From NCBI GenBank assembly GCA_037178625.1, contig CM074129.1, forward strand, positions 1 to 64,000: a stretch of DNA of 64,000 nt. The letters run 5' to 3'. The position numbers were made by a program, and so were the translations under genes. The notes below the pieces were generated by a model, which did no database searches, was not told where the DNA came from, and saw only the letters and a list, made by a program, of their open reading frames with translations. Source of the DNA: Skeletonema tropicum (Eukaryota > Bacillariophyta > Thalassiosirophyceae > Thalassiosirales > Thalassiosiraceae). Below, one piece after another: positions 33,176-43,966 of the stretch; position 1 is the stretch's first letter; each line of letters opens with the position of its first letter.

Positions 33176-34726
33176 ATGCAACTTACCTCGCCTCAACCGT
33201 GGGAGAGCTTCCTACCACAAATCAGCTACTCGAGTAGTCGATATGCGCTCGGTCTCTTCTTCATTCTGTGCCAATGCATAGTATGGATCTCCGCCGCCGT
33301 GATTACTCAAATTGTGTACGGAGAAAATGGCGACACTTCTCCGTTTCTAATGACCTGTAAGTGTTACATGTAATATTATTTGATTGATGCTTCTTGATAT
33401 GAACGCCCTGTACATAAATATTTTTTTCTAACCACTCCTCTGGGTAAAACAGATATTGGCATGGCATTGATGACTCTCTTCTTACCCATTGAACTGTGGA
33501 ACGATTGGCGTATAAGAAAGAGCAATGATAACCTCAATAGAACAATTGACTCGTTTGACAGCTTTGATGAAGACTTGGAATCTGCCAAAACAACATACTG
33601 CTTATTCATTGTCATGCGCGACAGGACGTTCGAATTAGCAGATCAAACGAAGTCAAAGCCTTGGTGTCATAAAAAGCACATGCTAGCAGGTAAGTACAAA
33701 AACTATGCTTTTGAGGAGCGTGATAGATTTTTACTTATTTCACACACAACTTATACCCGTCATCATTTATACTTATCACCGCATTTATGTATCATGAAGC
33801 TCTTCAAATCGCACCAGCAATGTTCGTAGCGGACTGGGCATTCAACAACGCACTTCGGCGAACATCAGTCGCTTCTGCAACAGTAATCGTCTCAAGCCAA
33901 AATGTTGTAGTGTTTCTACTAGCAGTGTTGACCAAAATCGAGGGGTTTTGTTGGATCAAACTTGGAGGAGTTTTGATATCCATGGTTGGTATTGCTTTGA
34001 CTGCAGTGCATGACACTTCAGATGAAAATATTGGGGAGGAGTTTTTGAATGCAGATGCCATTTACGGAGATCTCTTTGCCCTTGCTGCTGCCGTCTGTTA
34101 CGGACTCTATACGGTTCAAGTTCGATTGTTCTGTCCTCAGAATGAAGATCTGTACAAGATGCAGGTGAGGTTGATATCGATGTATGCTTCTCTGTTACAA
34201 TTTGTGTTCTATTCCGCACTCATGTCATGCCTTGTCAATCTTCAATCAGTTATTGATGGGATACATCGGGCTAGTTGTTATGGTGCCATGTCTTCCATTT
34301 GCAGCATACATGATATACAACGTTCGACAAGACTTCACTTTGGCCGTTTTGGGTTTCATTGTCGTCAAGGGGATATTGGATTTTGTATTGACCGATTACT
34401 TCCTATTCCGATCCGTAGTTTTGACTTCCGCTACAACTGCGACAGTCGGTCTAGGGTTAACTATCCCCATGGCGTTTGTTGCTGACCTCATTTTCAGTCC
34501 AGAGTACGTGATATCAATATATTCAGTTTTCGGCGCTGTGGCTGTAGGATTTGGTTTTATCAGCGTTACCTTGTCAGGTGATAATGGTGGTGTGAAACAG
34601 GAGCAGGAGGACAAAGAAGAGAACATAGACATAGACGTAGATCCACTCCCTAGCGTTTGCGGTCAAGATCAAGATGAGGCACTGGCGACCAACTTTGTTG
34701 CCCTCCCAGCCTGGGCTCAGACGTAA
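33176..34726 (+). CDS. SLC35F-like drug/metabolite-superfamily transporter, four exons
   Basis: Exons 33176-33356, 33453-33689, 33800-34164 and 34250-34726 join in frame through introns of 96, 110 and 85 bp, all GT..AG (donors GTAAGT, GTAAGT and GTGAGG). The product is about 419 residues with around ten hydrophobic helices. The fourth-to-fifth helix region (KHMLA-ALQIAPAMFVADWAFNNAL, then RTSVASATVIVSS) matches the pattern of the SLC35F group (F5-like), where the Thr-Ser-Val-Ser/Ala-Ser run is typical. An acidic Gln/Glu/Asp-rich tail (EQEDKEENIDIDVD) follows the last helix. It is probably an endomembrane or plasma-membrane solute carrier; the substrate is unknown. The third acceptor (ATGAAG) was chosen because it alone keeps the frame. 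Confidence 0.8.
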
Positions 34727-35242
34727 AGGTATGTTGTGATGTAAAAGTATGTAGAATGACAGCTTTTTCTCTACAATACATATAATATATAGCAGTTACT
34801 TATATTGTAGAGAAGATAAGTAGCGTGGTTTGTCATCCGAGTCCTGAGAATACATACTCGAGTAAGTAAGTCATTTAAAAGCGAAGCTTTCTGACACAGT
34901 TTAATCGCTCGAACTACCCCCGGGGGATAGCCCTGAGATTTTTTTGAGGGGGATAAGTAACTCAAAATGTAGTAGTAAATTATCTAGAGTAAATGAATGA
35001 GGGGGAATAAAATTTTGGCCAAGGCTGAGTTTTGAGGGGGGTATGCTATATTTGGGTGGTTGTTCTAGCGATTCAACTGTACCGGTGTTTCTCATACTTC
35101 CCTCTGTCGCCCTTCTCGATCGCATCGTCGATCGCCAACTTCACACCGTCTTGATTGTATCCGACCTCACCACTACACACTTCGCTACTTCATTACATCA
35201 TACTATTGCCATTGAAGAGATAGGAAGGTAATCAGCACTGCA
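34727..35242. other. Intergenic between transporter and two-helix protein
   Basis: No gene was seen. G-rich patches (CCCCCGGGGG near 34917, GAGGGGGATAAG, TGAGGGGGGTATG) are scattered on the plus strand. The last ~150 bases probably hold the promoter of the gene at 35243. Confidence 0.45.
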
Positions 35243-36420
35243 ATGCTACCAACTAGGGGTATACAGAAGACTCCTTCGGGAAGACGCGCAACTGTGATTA
35301 GATCCTCCATGCTCAACGAACCAGACGTTGAAAATGTGGAACCACCAGAAAAAAAGAAAAAGCGCCAGTTCGACTACATGACGTCGGGCGTATTGTGAGT
35401 GTCTATCATATGATTGGCATATTGTCATATTATGCGATACTTACGGACCTACAAAACAAACACAGATGCTTTAAAATATTGCTCTCTAACACTTGTCTCT
35501 CTTTTGCTTAATGGCACAGAAAGGCAAGACAGAGGCATTTGCTGGCTGGCCAATACTACTCTTTTCGGGGAAATATTGTGTTTGTCGCTTCTGCTCTTAT
35601 TACACTAATTCAAGCTGCTTTAGCGACTTTGGCCCAAGCAAAGAATGCCTCGGAGATCTTCCAGTCTAATTGCAATATCACGATTGCGTTGTTATCTGCC
35701 TTTTCCGTTTTCTGGCAGTCTTTTGCAAAGCACTGGGACTTTAGTGGTCAGGCGGGGCTTCATGAATCTACATCCAAGGCGCTGGGAAAGATTTACAACA
35801 TTGCCGAATTGAGGGCCAGAGAACAGCAAGCGGTGGTTAAAAATGCTGATGAAAGTGCTGGTGACAAACCACCAGCGAAGTCACAGCCATTGCTGTCGAC
35901 AATCGGTGAAGCGGATTCTGCCCCAGTTGATCAGAGCAGTGGCAGTGGTGCCGACGTAGTTGTAATTGATGATGAAGATGATGTTCTAGATGACCCCCTT
36001 AATCTCAGCAGTAAAGGGTCCAATGCATTTCACATGTTGACCCAACAGTATGAACAAGCTACTGAAAGCTGTACTTCACAGGTTCCAGTGAGAATTAGTG
36101 CTGCATTCAATCTTTTGGACGCAAGAATTGGGGCGTGCAAAAAGGAAATCGTCAACAAAGGGGAAGAAAGCACCCACAAGGTTAAATGGGAGAAAGTTTG
36201 CCCGGCGTTGTACACGATGCTAGCGGCAACCATGATTAGCTCATTCGGCTGGCCTTTTTTCGTACCGGATCCAGAGAAAGTTGTCAATAAAACCATGGAA
36301 AGGTATCAGTTGATGAATACGAATCTGCTTGAATCCTTGCTCAAAAGAAGAGATGACATTGATCAACTTTGGGAAAAACATTTTGCAAGTGAATCTACTT
36401 CTCTCATTGACACCATTTGA
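35243..36420 (+). CDS. Two-helix membrane protein with SLATT-like layout, one intron
   Basis: Exons 35243-35394 and 35520-36420 join in frame over a 125-bp intron (GTGAGT donor, CACAG acceptor) to give 350 residues. A basic N-terminal part with EKKKKR precedes QYYSFRGN and two adjacent hydrophobic helices (NIVFVASALITLIQAALATLA, then NITIALLSAFSVFW). A conserved-looking run FAKHWDFSGQAGLHES..LGKIYNIAEL follows. Two helices followed by a soluble segment with an H..A..Y..L-type pattern recall the SLATT/2TM fold described mostly in bacteria, but I could not test this. An acidic linker (VVIDDEDDVLDDP) and a weak third hydrophobic patch near residue 295 come next. Function unknown. Confidence 0.65.
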
Positions 36421-37475
36421 GCACCACAATGTGTCCCATGCGGAGGCTTCATCTGATATGACATGTGGATTGACTTTGATGGTGTCGATTATATGAAGTA
36501 GGTCCACCAGACGTAGGTACTTAAAATTTTATGTCACATCATTATTAGGTGATATGAAACAGTATAGGATATGAAACAGTATAGGTGATACCCGTTTCAT
36601 CTTTTCAAGCACACTACACGCTTTAGCTTTCGTTCACTCATTCGCGTCGATCTGCCTCCTCTCTATCGTTGCTTTGAATTGCTCCATACGTACAAACAGA
36701 TTATGATTCTACTTGACTTGACCACGACATTGAATCCACCTGTCAATTAATTGTAGTTACACACATCCAACTTTCAGGGACTAATTCACGTGGTATCGAG
36801 TACAAAAATGCGTGCATTGTGCCATTATGATGAGACTTCATTGCAATCAGTGCCTTCGGTCGGCTTCATAGCACCTCTTGGCAAACATATTCTTATGATG
36901 GGGTGTGGTGAAACATAGCTACTCTGTACTAAATTCAAGCTTACTTGCTTCGTTGGAAACAGGTGTTTGGCCTTAGTAGCTTGGTAAGACTTGCTTGATT
37001 CATTGTGAGTGAGTGAGGTCTTAGATTTATTTGTTACGCACGTCCAAAAACAAGTTCCGTCTTCCGTCCATCCAGGTATTTATTTATTGGTGGTCGGTAA
37101 TGAGACCTCTTTTGTATCCGGTATCCGGTTATCCTACCGGTACATACTTACAGTGATGCATTGATGCTGCAGTGCAGTCACGGGACTCAAGAGTGATGCT
37201 CGGGAGTGGGCAGCGCTGGCGATATGTATGTCGGCATCTCCGAGCTGTACAGTGTCCAAATATCACAGTCATAATCTGGATCTCTCTACAACAATTGAAG
37301 ACGAGTTAAGGACTAGATAAGAAGTCTAAGACCCCAACTAATAAATTGTAATCAAACACATATAATCCTACTTATTAAGAATGGCGGCGTATTTCGCAGC
37401 AAGTGGAATCTTCAATATGTAACTGTACACATTCTTTCTCTTTTCACAATATCTTTATTCAACATCTTCAGTTCA
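36421..37475. other. Intergenic with a third copy of a dispersed-element end
   Basis: About 1 kb without a gene. At 36506-36530 GGTCCACCAGACGTA...CTTAAAATTTT matches the 3' part of the ~110-bp element at 22008 and 23945. A short AGGTGATATGAAACAGTATAG direct repeat lies at 36548-36590. Confidence 0.5.
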
Positions 37476-39824
37476 TTACCAGAGACAATGTTCTCTGCAA
37501 AGCATGGGCAGCATTCCCTCCAACCCAAATTCATCTTGTGGCCAAGACTCTTCCACTTTCAACACCTCGTTCATACCGTTAGGACAAGTGATATTCAGCG
37601 AGGAGAATACTCCATTCTCCATTGTACCAGTGGCAGTTGCCCTAGCACAATCGTCACAATACCACCACTTGTTATCTTGGCTAGTCCACGGAGGGAAGGC
37701 AATGCACGACATATAAGTACACGACGTACATGGATTCGTTTCTCCATCTCCAGACATGAGGACAATACTTGAGACGACGATCCCAGCCAAACTGATGAGT
37801 ACACCAAAGAATCGGAAGAAGAAGCGCTTACTCCTAGAGCAGCAGCTTGGAGACTTGTTGGCATCGCCCTTTTGGAAGAACTTGGGTGATACCAATTGAA
37901 TCGTGCCGAGGCCGCATAGAAATCCATACACCATACCTCCAAGGTGGGTGAAGTTATCAACGAACGGCGTGAGGCCAATTAAGCAATTCACCACGATGTC
38001 AATGGCAAGTACCAACAAGACTCTAGCATGACTAAGCCTTGTCCCTTTCTCATTCACAAATTGATTGAATAGCAAGTTCCAATTCATGAATATATCCGAG
38101 ATACATGCACCAATCAAGCCAAAGATTCCCCCACTTGCCCCCACGGTGATGTACTCTGGCAGGAAAATGGCACTCAGAATAGTCCCTCCAATAGCAGGCA
38201 CAACAAATTGTACCACTGCGGCAAAGTGTCCATGGATCTGCTCAATGGCACGTCCAACAAACCATAGAGCAAACATGTTGAGAAAGAAATGAATCAATCC
38301 GGCATGTAGTACCATTGGCGAGGCGACTCTCCAAACTTCCATTTCGTCAACAATCAGATACGAATCTTTGGCACCCAACCTGAGCAGTGTTTCAGCGGAG
38401 GGTCCAATCATAGGGTTGACTGCGATGGGTTCAAATCTCCACCCGTTCACTTGCAATGAAGCAATCATCATGGCAGTACAAACTGATACGGTAAAGTGAG
38501 TGAAGAAGGGACTATTCAACCCTTTGTTTCTGGCCTTTTCAAAGTCACCCCATGTCTGGTAGGGCTGATCATTCTGACGTCTCCATGCTGCATCCTCGGC
38601 CCATTCCACATCAACCTTCACCCCACTCAAATGATCATACAATCCAAGGATTCCCCATGGCCGACTAGCACCGTACCGTTTGGTACGCTTCGCCCTTGCA
38701 AACTGAAAATCACGTAAACGACGCGCAAGCGCAGGAGGCATAAAACTAGGCTGCTTCCAATCCGCATTCAATTGTCCCGCAATCTCTCGAAGACGTTTCT
38801 CCATCTCATCGGCGCTAATGGGATTATCACCCGTAACAAGTGGGAAGGCTTGATTCTCACCTGCCTTGGGTGCAGCCTGAGTACGATGCTTTCGTGCGTT
38901 TTTGTAGCCCAAGATCATTTTGGCATTGGAGGGTATTTTATTGGATAGGGTGGTGGATTGACCAGATGTGTGGATGGACATGATGTCTCCCTCATTGCGT
39001 GGGGACGTGAGTTGAGATTGTTGTCGCTGATGATGTTGCCCCCCAACAGCATACTTTGTGTTTTGGATGTAGTTGGCGCTGTCTTCATCGATGCCCTCAA
39101 AGCGGTTACTTTCACGACGTAGGCCCTGAGTGAACACCCGAAGTCGATCGGATGGGGTCCGATGTGACGGAGTATCCATTGCAAAACTTGTGCTAAAGCT
39201 AGCCGATAGACCACGTGACATGCTCATGGAAAGAGATTGCGCCAAGAGATTTTCATCTCGGATGGTATCTCCATCGTCAGTGGAGAACATGAGGCCAACT
39301 TCTTGAGCGAACAGATCGTTCTCTCCTGCCTCTAGTATACTATCCTCTTCTTCGCTGCTAGCTCCACGGCTTTTGGTGTCAAAGGATGCGCCCTTTGGTT
39401 TGTTGGACCGTTCCGATCTGCTACCCCCGCCAACACTCCCAGCAAATGAAAATCTGTCCCAAAAGCTACGGGATTTGTAAATGGGCTCCTCTTCCAACTG
39501 CTCAGGCTGAGGCTGAGCAGCGCCGACACGGAAGAAGTTGGTATTATTGTTCACATCCCATGAAGGCGTTGTCAGCACATCATCAAGTGCCGACCCGTTA
39601 TTTTCATCGCCGATATCGGACGTAGCAGCATACGGCTGCTGGCTGCTCGTCTTGCCTCCTCCTCTAGAGTGACTGCCAACCATCTTGGGAGTGGGCGAAT
39701 CATAGGAAAAGTGCTGAGAGCGCGTCACCTCCCGGTTGTTGTCAGCGGATGCCGTTGGGGAAACAGGTGGAGACGAGAGCGTCGACAGCGGAGAGCTGGG
39801 CAGCGCTGAGAGAGGTGATGACAT
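37476..39824 (-). CDS. Rhomboid-family intramembrane serine protease
   Basis: An intronless frame of 782 residues starts at ATG 39824. Residues 1 to about 430 are Ser-rich, low-complexity and presumably cytosolic. The membrane domain follows, with HAGLIHFFLNM (the HxxxN motif that helps the active site), GASGGIFG (nucleophile about Ser564) and FTHLGGMVYG (catalytic His about 627), so the Ser-His dyad is intact and this is not an inactive iRhom. Helices surround these motifs. After the last helix comes a lumenal or extracellular Cys-rich tail (CTSCTYMSCIAFP, WWYCDDCARA) ending in CREHCLW. A long N-terminal extension plus a Cys-rich C-terminus is unusual. The substrate is unknown. Cleavage of transmembrane proteins within the bilayer is the known family reaction. 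Confidence 0.9.
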   Translation of the reverse strand: MSSPLSALPSSPLSTLSSPPVSPTASADNNREVTRSQHFSYDSPTPKMVGSHSRGGGKTSSQQPYAATSDIGDENNGSALDDVLTTPSWDVNNNTNFFRVGAAQPQPEQLEEEPIYKSRSFWDRFSFAGSVGGGSRSERSNKPKGASFDTKSRGASSEEEDSILEAGENDLFAQEVGLMFSTDDGDTIRDENLLAQSLSMSMSRGLSASFSTSFAMDTPSHRTPSDRLRVFTQGLRRESNRFEGIDEDSANYIQNTKYAVGGQHHQRQQSQLTSPRNEGDIMSIHTSGQSTTLSNKIPSNAKMILGYKNARKHRTQAAPKAGENQAFPLVTGDNPISADEMEKRLREIAGQLNADWKQPSFMPPALARRLRDFQFARAKRTKRYGASRPWGILGLYDHLSGVKVDVEWAEDAAWRRQNDQPYQTWGDFEKARNKGLNSPFFTHFTVSVCTAMMIASLQVNGWRFEPIAVNPMIGPSAETLLRLGAKDSYLIVDEMEVWRVASPMVLHAGLIHFFLNMFALWFVGRAIEQIHGHFAAVVQFVVPAIGGTILSAIFLPEYITVGASGGIFGLIGACISDIFMNWNLLFNQFVNEKGTRLSHARVLLVLAIDIVVNCLIGLTPFVDNFTHLGGMVYGFLCGLGTIQLVSPKFFQKGDANKSPSCCSRSKRFFFRFFGVLISLAGIVVSSIVLMSGDGETNPCTSCTYMSCIAFPPWTSQDNKWWYCDDCARATATGTMENGVFSSLNITCPNGMNEVLKVEESWPQDEFGLEGMLPMLCREHCLW

Positions 39825-40400
39825 CTTGCTACTACTGCTAGAGTGCTGTCTTTACAACATTAATTATTATCTACAGGAGTGGCATAGGATAAGAGTATTG
39901 TGCACCCTTTGCCTTTGATAGATGTGTTGCCGCTTGCTTTGAGATTTTTTGAGCGAGTCGGACGGATAGATGTGAAATGTCGGAGGGAAGTTTCCCCTTC
40001 TCGTCTTCTTTCTTTAGTCACATAAAAAATAAGACACCGTCCGAAGAAACTATGACATGTGTCTTCACGACATCGGGAGTTTGGTCCCGCGTCCCATCCT
40101 GTCCGAGTACTTACAGGGGACTAAGAATAAGTCAATCAGTGTACCCAGTACATACTAAGAGTTGTTGCGACGTTGCAGAGTGGATACAATCTATGTACGT
40201 GGAAGAGGTAAGATTATGCAATGCTTCTAAACACTGAAGTCAAGTCGTCAAATAGCGTTTATCGTAAAAAAATACGGTTACATCTCAAATCTACCATGTC
40301 CTAGAGAAAGAGAGAGAGGTAGACTTCTCACCGAGTCCATCGTTCCCGAAATGGCAGGGCGGCTTTCCCTATCCCTATACCTCTTCTTCGTTCATAAGCA
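39825..40400. other. Upstream region of the rhomboid gene
   Basis: Nearly 580 bases between the rhomboid start and the 3' end of the next minus-strand gene. Chance frames only. An AGAGAAAGAGAGAGAGG purine run lies near 40302. Confidence 0.45.
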
Positions 40401-40865
40401 TTAGCCCGAAATGATCTCTCTCAAATGATTCATGACATCATCCACCGAGCCCGAATCCTGATCGTGAGCGAGAAGAAATGCATCAGAAATGACATCAAAG
40501 TCGAAGGAGGCGTCATCAAGAATTTCTTTCACCAAGTCTTCAAGTAACAGATGCGGGTGTAGCTCGAACGTAATCCTGGTCTTTCTCGTAGAGGTGGTCG
40601 TCAACTGCTCTTGGGCTAACAGCGAGCTAGAGGACGATCCGTGATCAGACAAGTCGTCTTCCACGTCTTGAAGACGGAGTTCTGTCATCCTTACACTGTC
40701 ATTTGAGTAGTAGAGAAATGGGTCTTGATCTTTCAAGATGGGATGGATTTCTGCAGTGGCCGGGCTGTCGACATCTTGGGTGGTTTGTCGGCAGTGGTCG
40801 TCCTTACCTAGCTTGGCATTGGAGGAGGAAACAGCGGAGATTGGTTGTCGAGAGGCCTTCATCAT
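40401..40865 (-). CDS. Small acidic protein, YYS/RK-SFE family member A
   Basis: An intronless frame of about 154 residues from ATG 40865 (MMKASRQPIS...). It has DPFLYYSNDSVRMTELRL in the middle and RKTRITFELHPHLLLEDL near the C-terminus, followed by an acidic tail (EILDDASFDFDVISD). The same two motifs occur in the same order in the proteins at 50441 and 55269, and the second also at 62010. No known domain, signal peptide or membrane helix was recognised. Length and composition suggest a soluble regulatory or interaction protein. The frame is open upstream to 40931 but only from a TTG, so the first ATG was preferred. Confidence 0.72.
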   Translation of the reverse strand: MMKASRQPISAVSSSNAKLGKDDHCRQTTQDVDSPATAEIHPILKDQDPFLYYSNDSVRMTELRLQDVEDDLSDHGSSSSSLLAQEQLTTTSTRKTRITFELHPHLLLEDLVKEILDDASFDFDVISDAFLLAHDQDSGSVDDVMNHLREIISG

Positions 40866-41503
40866 GGTGTGCCCTTTTATGTAGAATTTGATCACGTGAT
40901 AATTACTCTTGGGAGTCCCGTCTAAGCTCAAATGTCAGGTTCCTTGTCGGGTTCCTCGAAGTGAACTGACGTCAGCGTTTTAGAACCTGACAGCGTTTAT
41001 TTTTATCGCGGATTTCTCGCTCGGAAATAGTGTCCTCGAACTTGAAGTTGAACTACATAAACATTGCATAGAGATGCGTGGTACTTAAGGTTATCCTCCC
41101 AGCTGTTTGTCGTGGGTAGTGGCTGCGATCTATCTTACATTATGTATGTAATTTGGCGCAGTTCTACAGTTGCAGTTCTACTTTCGTTCGATTCATGTCG
41201 AAATTACTCCTAGGACTCTATCAAGGTCAAGGTCAAGGGTGAGGTTGGAGGAGTGAAGAGAGCATGTCTTATTTGAATAATAAATGAAGTACAACGGAAG
41301 ATATTTCTCGATAGCATAGAAAATTGAGTCGTAGATGGATTACAATGAATCTGCTAACACTGACTTTTAACTTGTGAGGGGACCAGAGACACAATCGGTT
41401 GTATCTCAAACTAGTTGTTCTTAAACATGTAATATGAATTCTACTAAAGATTGTGTACAGGTACTGCGGTGCATCAGTCAAATTTAATCAAAGATCAATT
41501 TCC
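40866..41503. other. Intergenic, nothing recognised
   Basis: Contains the 5' flank of the small acidic gene and the 3' flank of the large minus-strand gene. There is a short TCAAGGTCAAGGTCAAGG triplication at 41220-41237. No coding or RNA signal was found. Confidence 0.45.
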
Positions 41504-43966
41504 CTACCTCTTTCTCGCTCTTAACCTCGCTGGTTCGGGCGGAAGGAACTTTATCCCTCCACGAGTTGGACAAATAACCGTATCCGACGGAATAGCACTG
41601 TTGAAGCTTCCGTTTCTGAAACTCTGGCTGATTCCATCTGTTATAGCTTTCTTCACGGCATTTTCATCATCAAATTGTTCCAATAATACGGTGACTGTAG
41701 ATATTATGAGGAGGCAGTTGGTACCTGGATCACAGCCTGTTTCAATGTCCAAGATTCGTTCAATGATAACAGGATGCTCATCAGTGTAATACACACGGTG
41801 TGTAGGATCGGGTACTGCGTCGATATACACCAATTCTCTATCATAATTGTCTTGTAGTAAGCCTCTCATATTCCGTTGTCGTTCCTCTCCCTGTCGAGGG
41901 AATGTCGTGTTCAAGGTATCAATAGCCACAGTTGTCGTTGCAGCTATCAAGCCCGATTTCAGTGTGTTTCCATCTTCATTCATTACTTTGTCAGCATCAA
42001 GGCCGCATTGGTTCTCAATGTCGTAATTTATCGTTACTAATAATTGTTGAAGGGTTGGTGCAGTGGTAGGTGAAGGGGTTTCTCCAGCGCTGGGTGTGGA
42101 TGGCATGACGCTGGGTACTGTTGCTTCAACACTAGCCATGGATGACGGTGACATGGAGCTTGAATTTGAGCTAGGTGATGCTGTCGAAGGCATCATAGTG
42201 GGTACCATTGTTGTTTCACTGCCACCAGTTGTGCTCGGAGTACTGCTGACCATAGGAGAAGAAGGCATCATGGTACTGTCAAAAGTTGAGGTGGTCGTAG
42301 GCGCTGCACTTGGAGTAGGAGTATCACCCACAGAGGGAGTTGGCGATGACGTTGTTGGTTCGGCACTCGCATCAGAAGCAACCGTAGGAGAAGATGATGG
42401 CATTGCACTTTCCTCAATGGGACAAAGCACTGTACCCTCCGGAATACCCTGGAAGAAACTTCCATCCGTATAGCTCTTTTGTAGTCCCTCTTCAATCGTA
42501 TCTCTGACAACTTCTGGATCGTCTCCTGGTTCCAACGTGACGAGAATTACCGACGATACAATCATGCAATTTAGACCGGGTGGACAGGCCTGATCATTGT
42601 TGGAATCTTCTACATCGGTGATTTGGACATTGTTACTTGTGTAATATACCAAGTTTCGACGACTGTTCATTCCCCTGCTCAACTGCTGCTGCTGCTGCTG
42701 CTGAAGATAATGATAACGACTCGAGGAAGAACTACCCTTCTTCAGTCGACGTTGTTGTCGTCGTCGTCGTCGTCGTGGTTTCTTCTGGTTGAGGAAGATA
42801 AAGGTCACTCCTCCACCACTCACATCATCATCAATATCAATATCAATATGACTCTTTCGAACAACTGGAACCAACTCATTATATCGAATCAAATGAGGCA
42901 ACTCCACTACCTTGATGTCATCTTTTCCACCCTCACTTTGTTTGCCTCCAACCATCTCCTTGTTTTTGTTTTCGAAATCAGCTTCCTTTCTTGGTATATT
43001 ATCATTATCATTATGATTTGCTGCTGCACGAAACGAAGACGCACCACCACCACCACCAGAAGCAGCAGTCTTGGTCCACGGCCAACTAGTCGAATTCAAA
43101 ATCTCAATCACAGCCGTTTCAGTAGCCGCCTCCAATCCAACCTTGATGGTGTTTCCATTGGCAGTCATAACATCGTAGGCTGTCACACCACAATCGGACG
43201 ATATCCCATATGTAACTGGGATGGGTAAGAGTGTTGTTGTTCCCGATGGAGTTGGTGGAGGAGTTGTGATTGCTGTTGTTGGTGATGGAGTTGTTGGTGA
43301 TGGTGTTGCAATTGGCGTGGGTAAAGGTGTTGGTGACGACGTAGTGGGTGATGGAGTAACCACCGTAGGAGACGGTGTAGGAGCCAGTGTTGTGGGCATT
43401 GGCGTCGGTATTGGCGTTGGACGTAATGTCACCGAATACGAATGATACGCCTCGGTACAAAACTCTCTCATGTACACATCTTGCTTTTCGGTAATACCAC
43501 TCCCAAACTGTGGTCCAGCGTAGATATTCACATGTGCTCGTTCCGCCGAGCAGCATCCCGATGATGATGATTCGGCCTCTTCTTGCCAACTACTGCAGAG
43601 ACATGCCTGTGTGTAGAACAGCATGGGGAAGTGGAGCGGCATTTGATCGAAGGAGGTTTGTCCGGCGGCATAGCCCCATGTGTACCCGTAGGTGGCTGAG
43701 TTGAATGTGATGAAGCGGATAAATTCTGAGGCGTTTAGTTCGTAGTCTCCATTTTGATCGGCGGTGAGGATATCTTTGAGGCAGGTTTGGTATTGATCTT
43801 CCGTGATGGCTGCGTTGGATGATGATGAGAATTGGAGTGATCGATAATTGTTATTGTTATTGTTATTGCTGTGAGACGAGCTCGAATAGAAAATTGCGGC
43901 CACCGCCACGATCGATGCTACCGCCAGCAAGAGACGACTCAATGGGGATGCTATTCGTAACGCCAT
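41504..43966 (-). CDS. Large EF-hand, P/T/S-rich surface or secreted protein with duplicated domain
   Basis: An intronless frame of about 820 residues from ATG 43966. A hydrophobic segment at residues 12-28 acts as signal peptide or anchor. A canonical EF-hand loop, DQNGDYELNASE (70-81), predicts Ca2+ binding. A PTPSPT-type linker follows. Two copies of a domain come next: each opens with a V..YDI..CGL.A..VM..NGNT...GL.AAT pattern (near 250 and 645) and closes with C.PG.NC..I.S.V.V.LE....... and an ...GSF...IP..TV.CP end (to about 515 and 802). The first copy has a Lys/Gln/Ser-rich insertion. A second PTPS-rich linker lies between them. This composition is typical of diatom cell-surface proteins; function is unknown. 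It ends in a basic RLRARKR tail. Confidence 0.78.
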   Translation of the reverse strand: MALRIASPLSRLLLAVASIVAVAAIFYSSSSHSNNNNNNNYRSLQFSSSSNAAITEDQYQTCLKDILTADQNGDYELNASEFIRFITFNSATYGYTWGYAAGQTSFDQMPLHFPMLFYTQACLCSSWQEEAESSSSGCCSAERAHVNIYAGPQFGSGITEKQDVYMREFCTEAYHSYSVTLRPTPIPTPMPTTLAPTPSPTVVTPSPTTSSPTPLPTPIATPSPTTPSPTTAITTPPPTPSGTTTLLPIPVTYGISSDCGVTAYDVMTANGNTIKVGLEAATETAVIEILNSTSWPWTKTAASGGGGGASSFRAAANHNDNDNIPRKEADFENKNKEMVGGKQSEGGKDDIKVVELPHLIRYNELVPVVRKSHIDIDIDDDVSGGGVTFIFLNQKKPRRRRRRQQRRLKKGSSSSSRYHYLQQQQQQQLSRGMNSRRNLVYYTSNNVQITDVEDSNNDQACPPGLNCMIVSSVILVTLEPGDDPEVVRDTIEEGLQKSYTDGSFFQGIPEGTVLCPIEESAMPSSSPTVASDASAEPTTSSPTPSVGDTPTPSAAPTTTSTFDSTMMPSSPMVSSTPSTTGGSETTMVPTMMPSTASPSSNSSSMSPSSMASVEATVPSVMPSTPSAGETPSPTTAPTLQQLLVTINYDIENQCGLDADKVMNEDGNTLKSGLIAATTTVAIDTLNTTFPRQGEERQRNMRGLLQDNYDRELVYIDAVPDPTHRVYYTDEHPVIIERILDIETGCDPGTNCLLIISTVTVLLEQFDDENAVKKAITDGISQSFRNGSFNSAIPSDTVICPTRGGIKFLPPEPARLRARKR

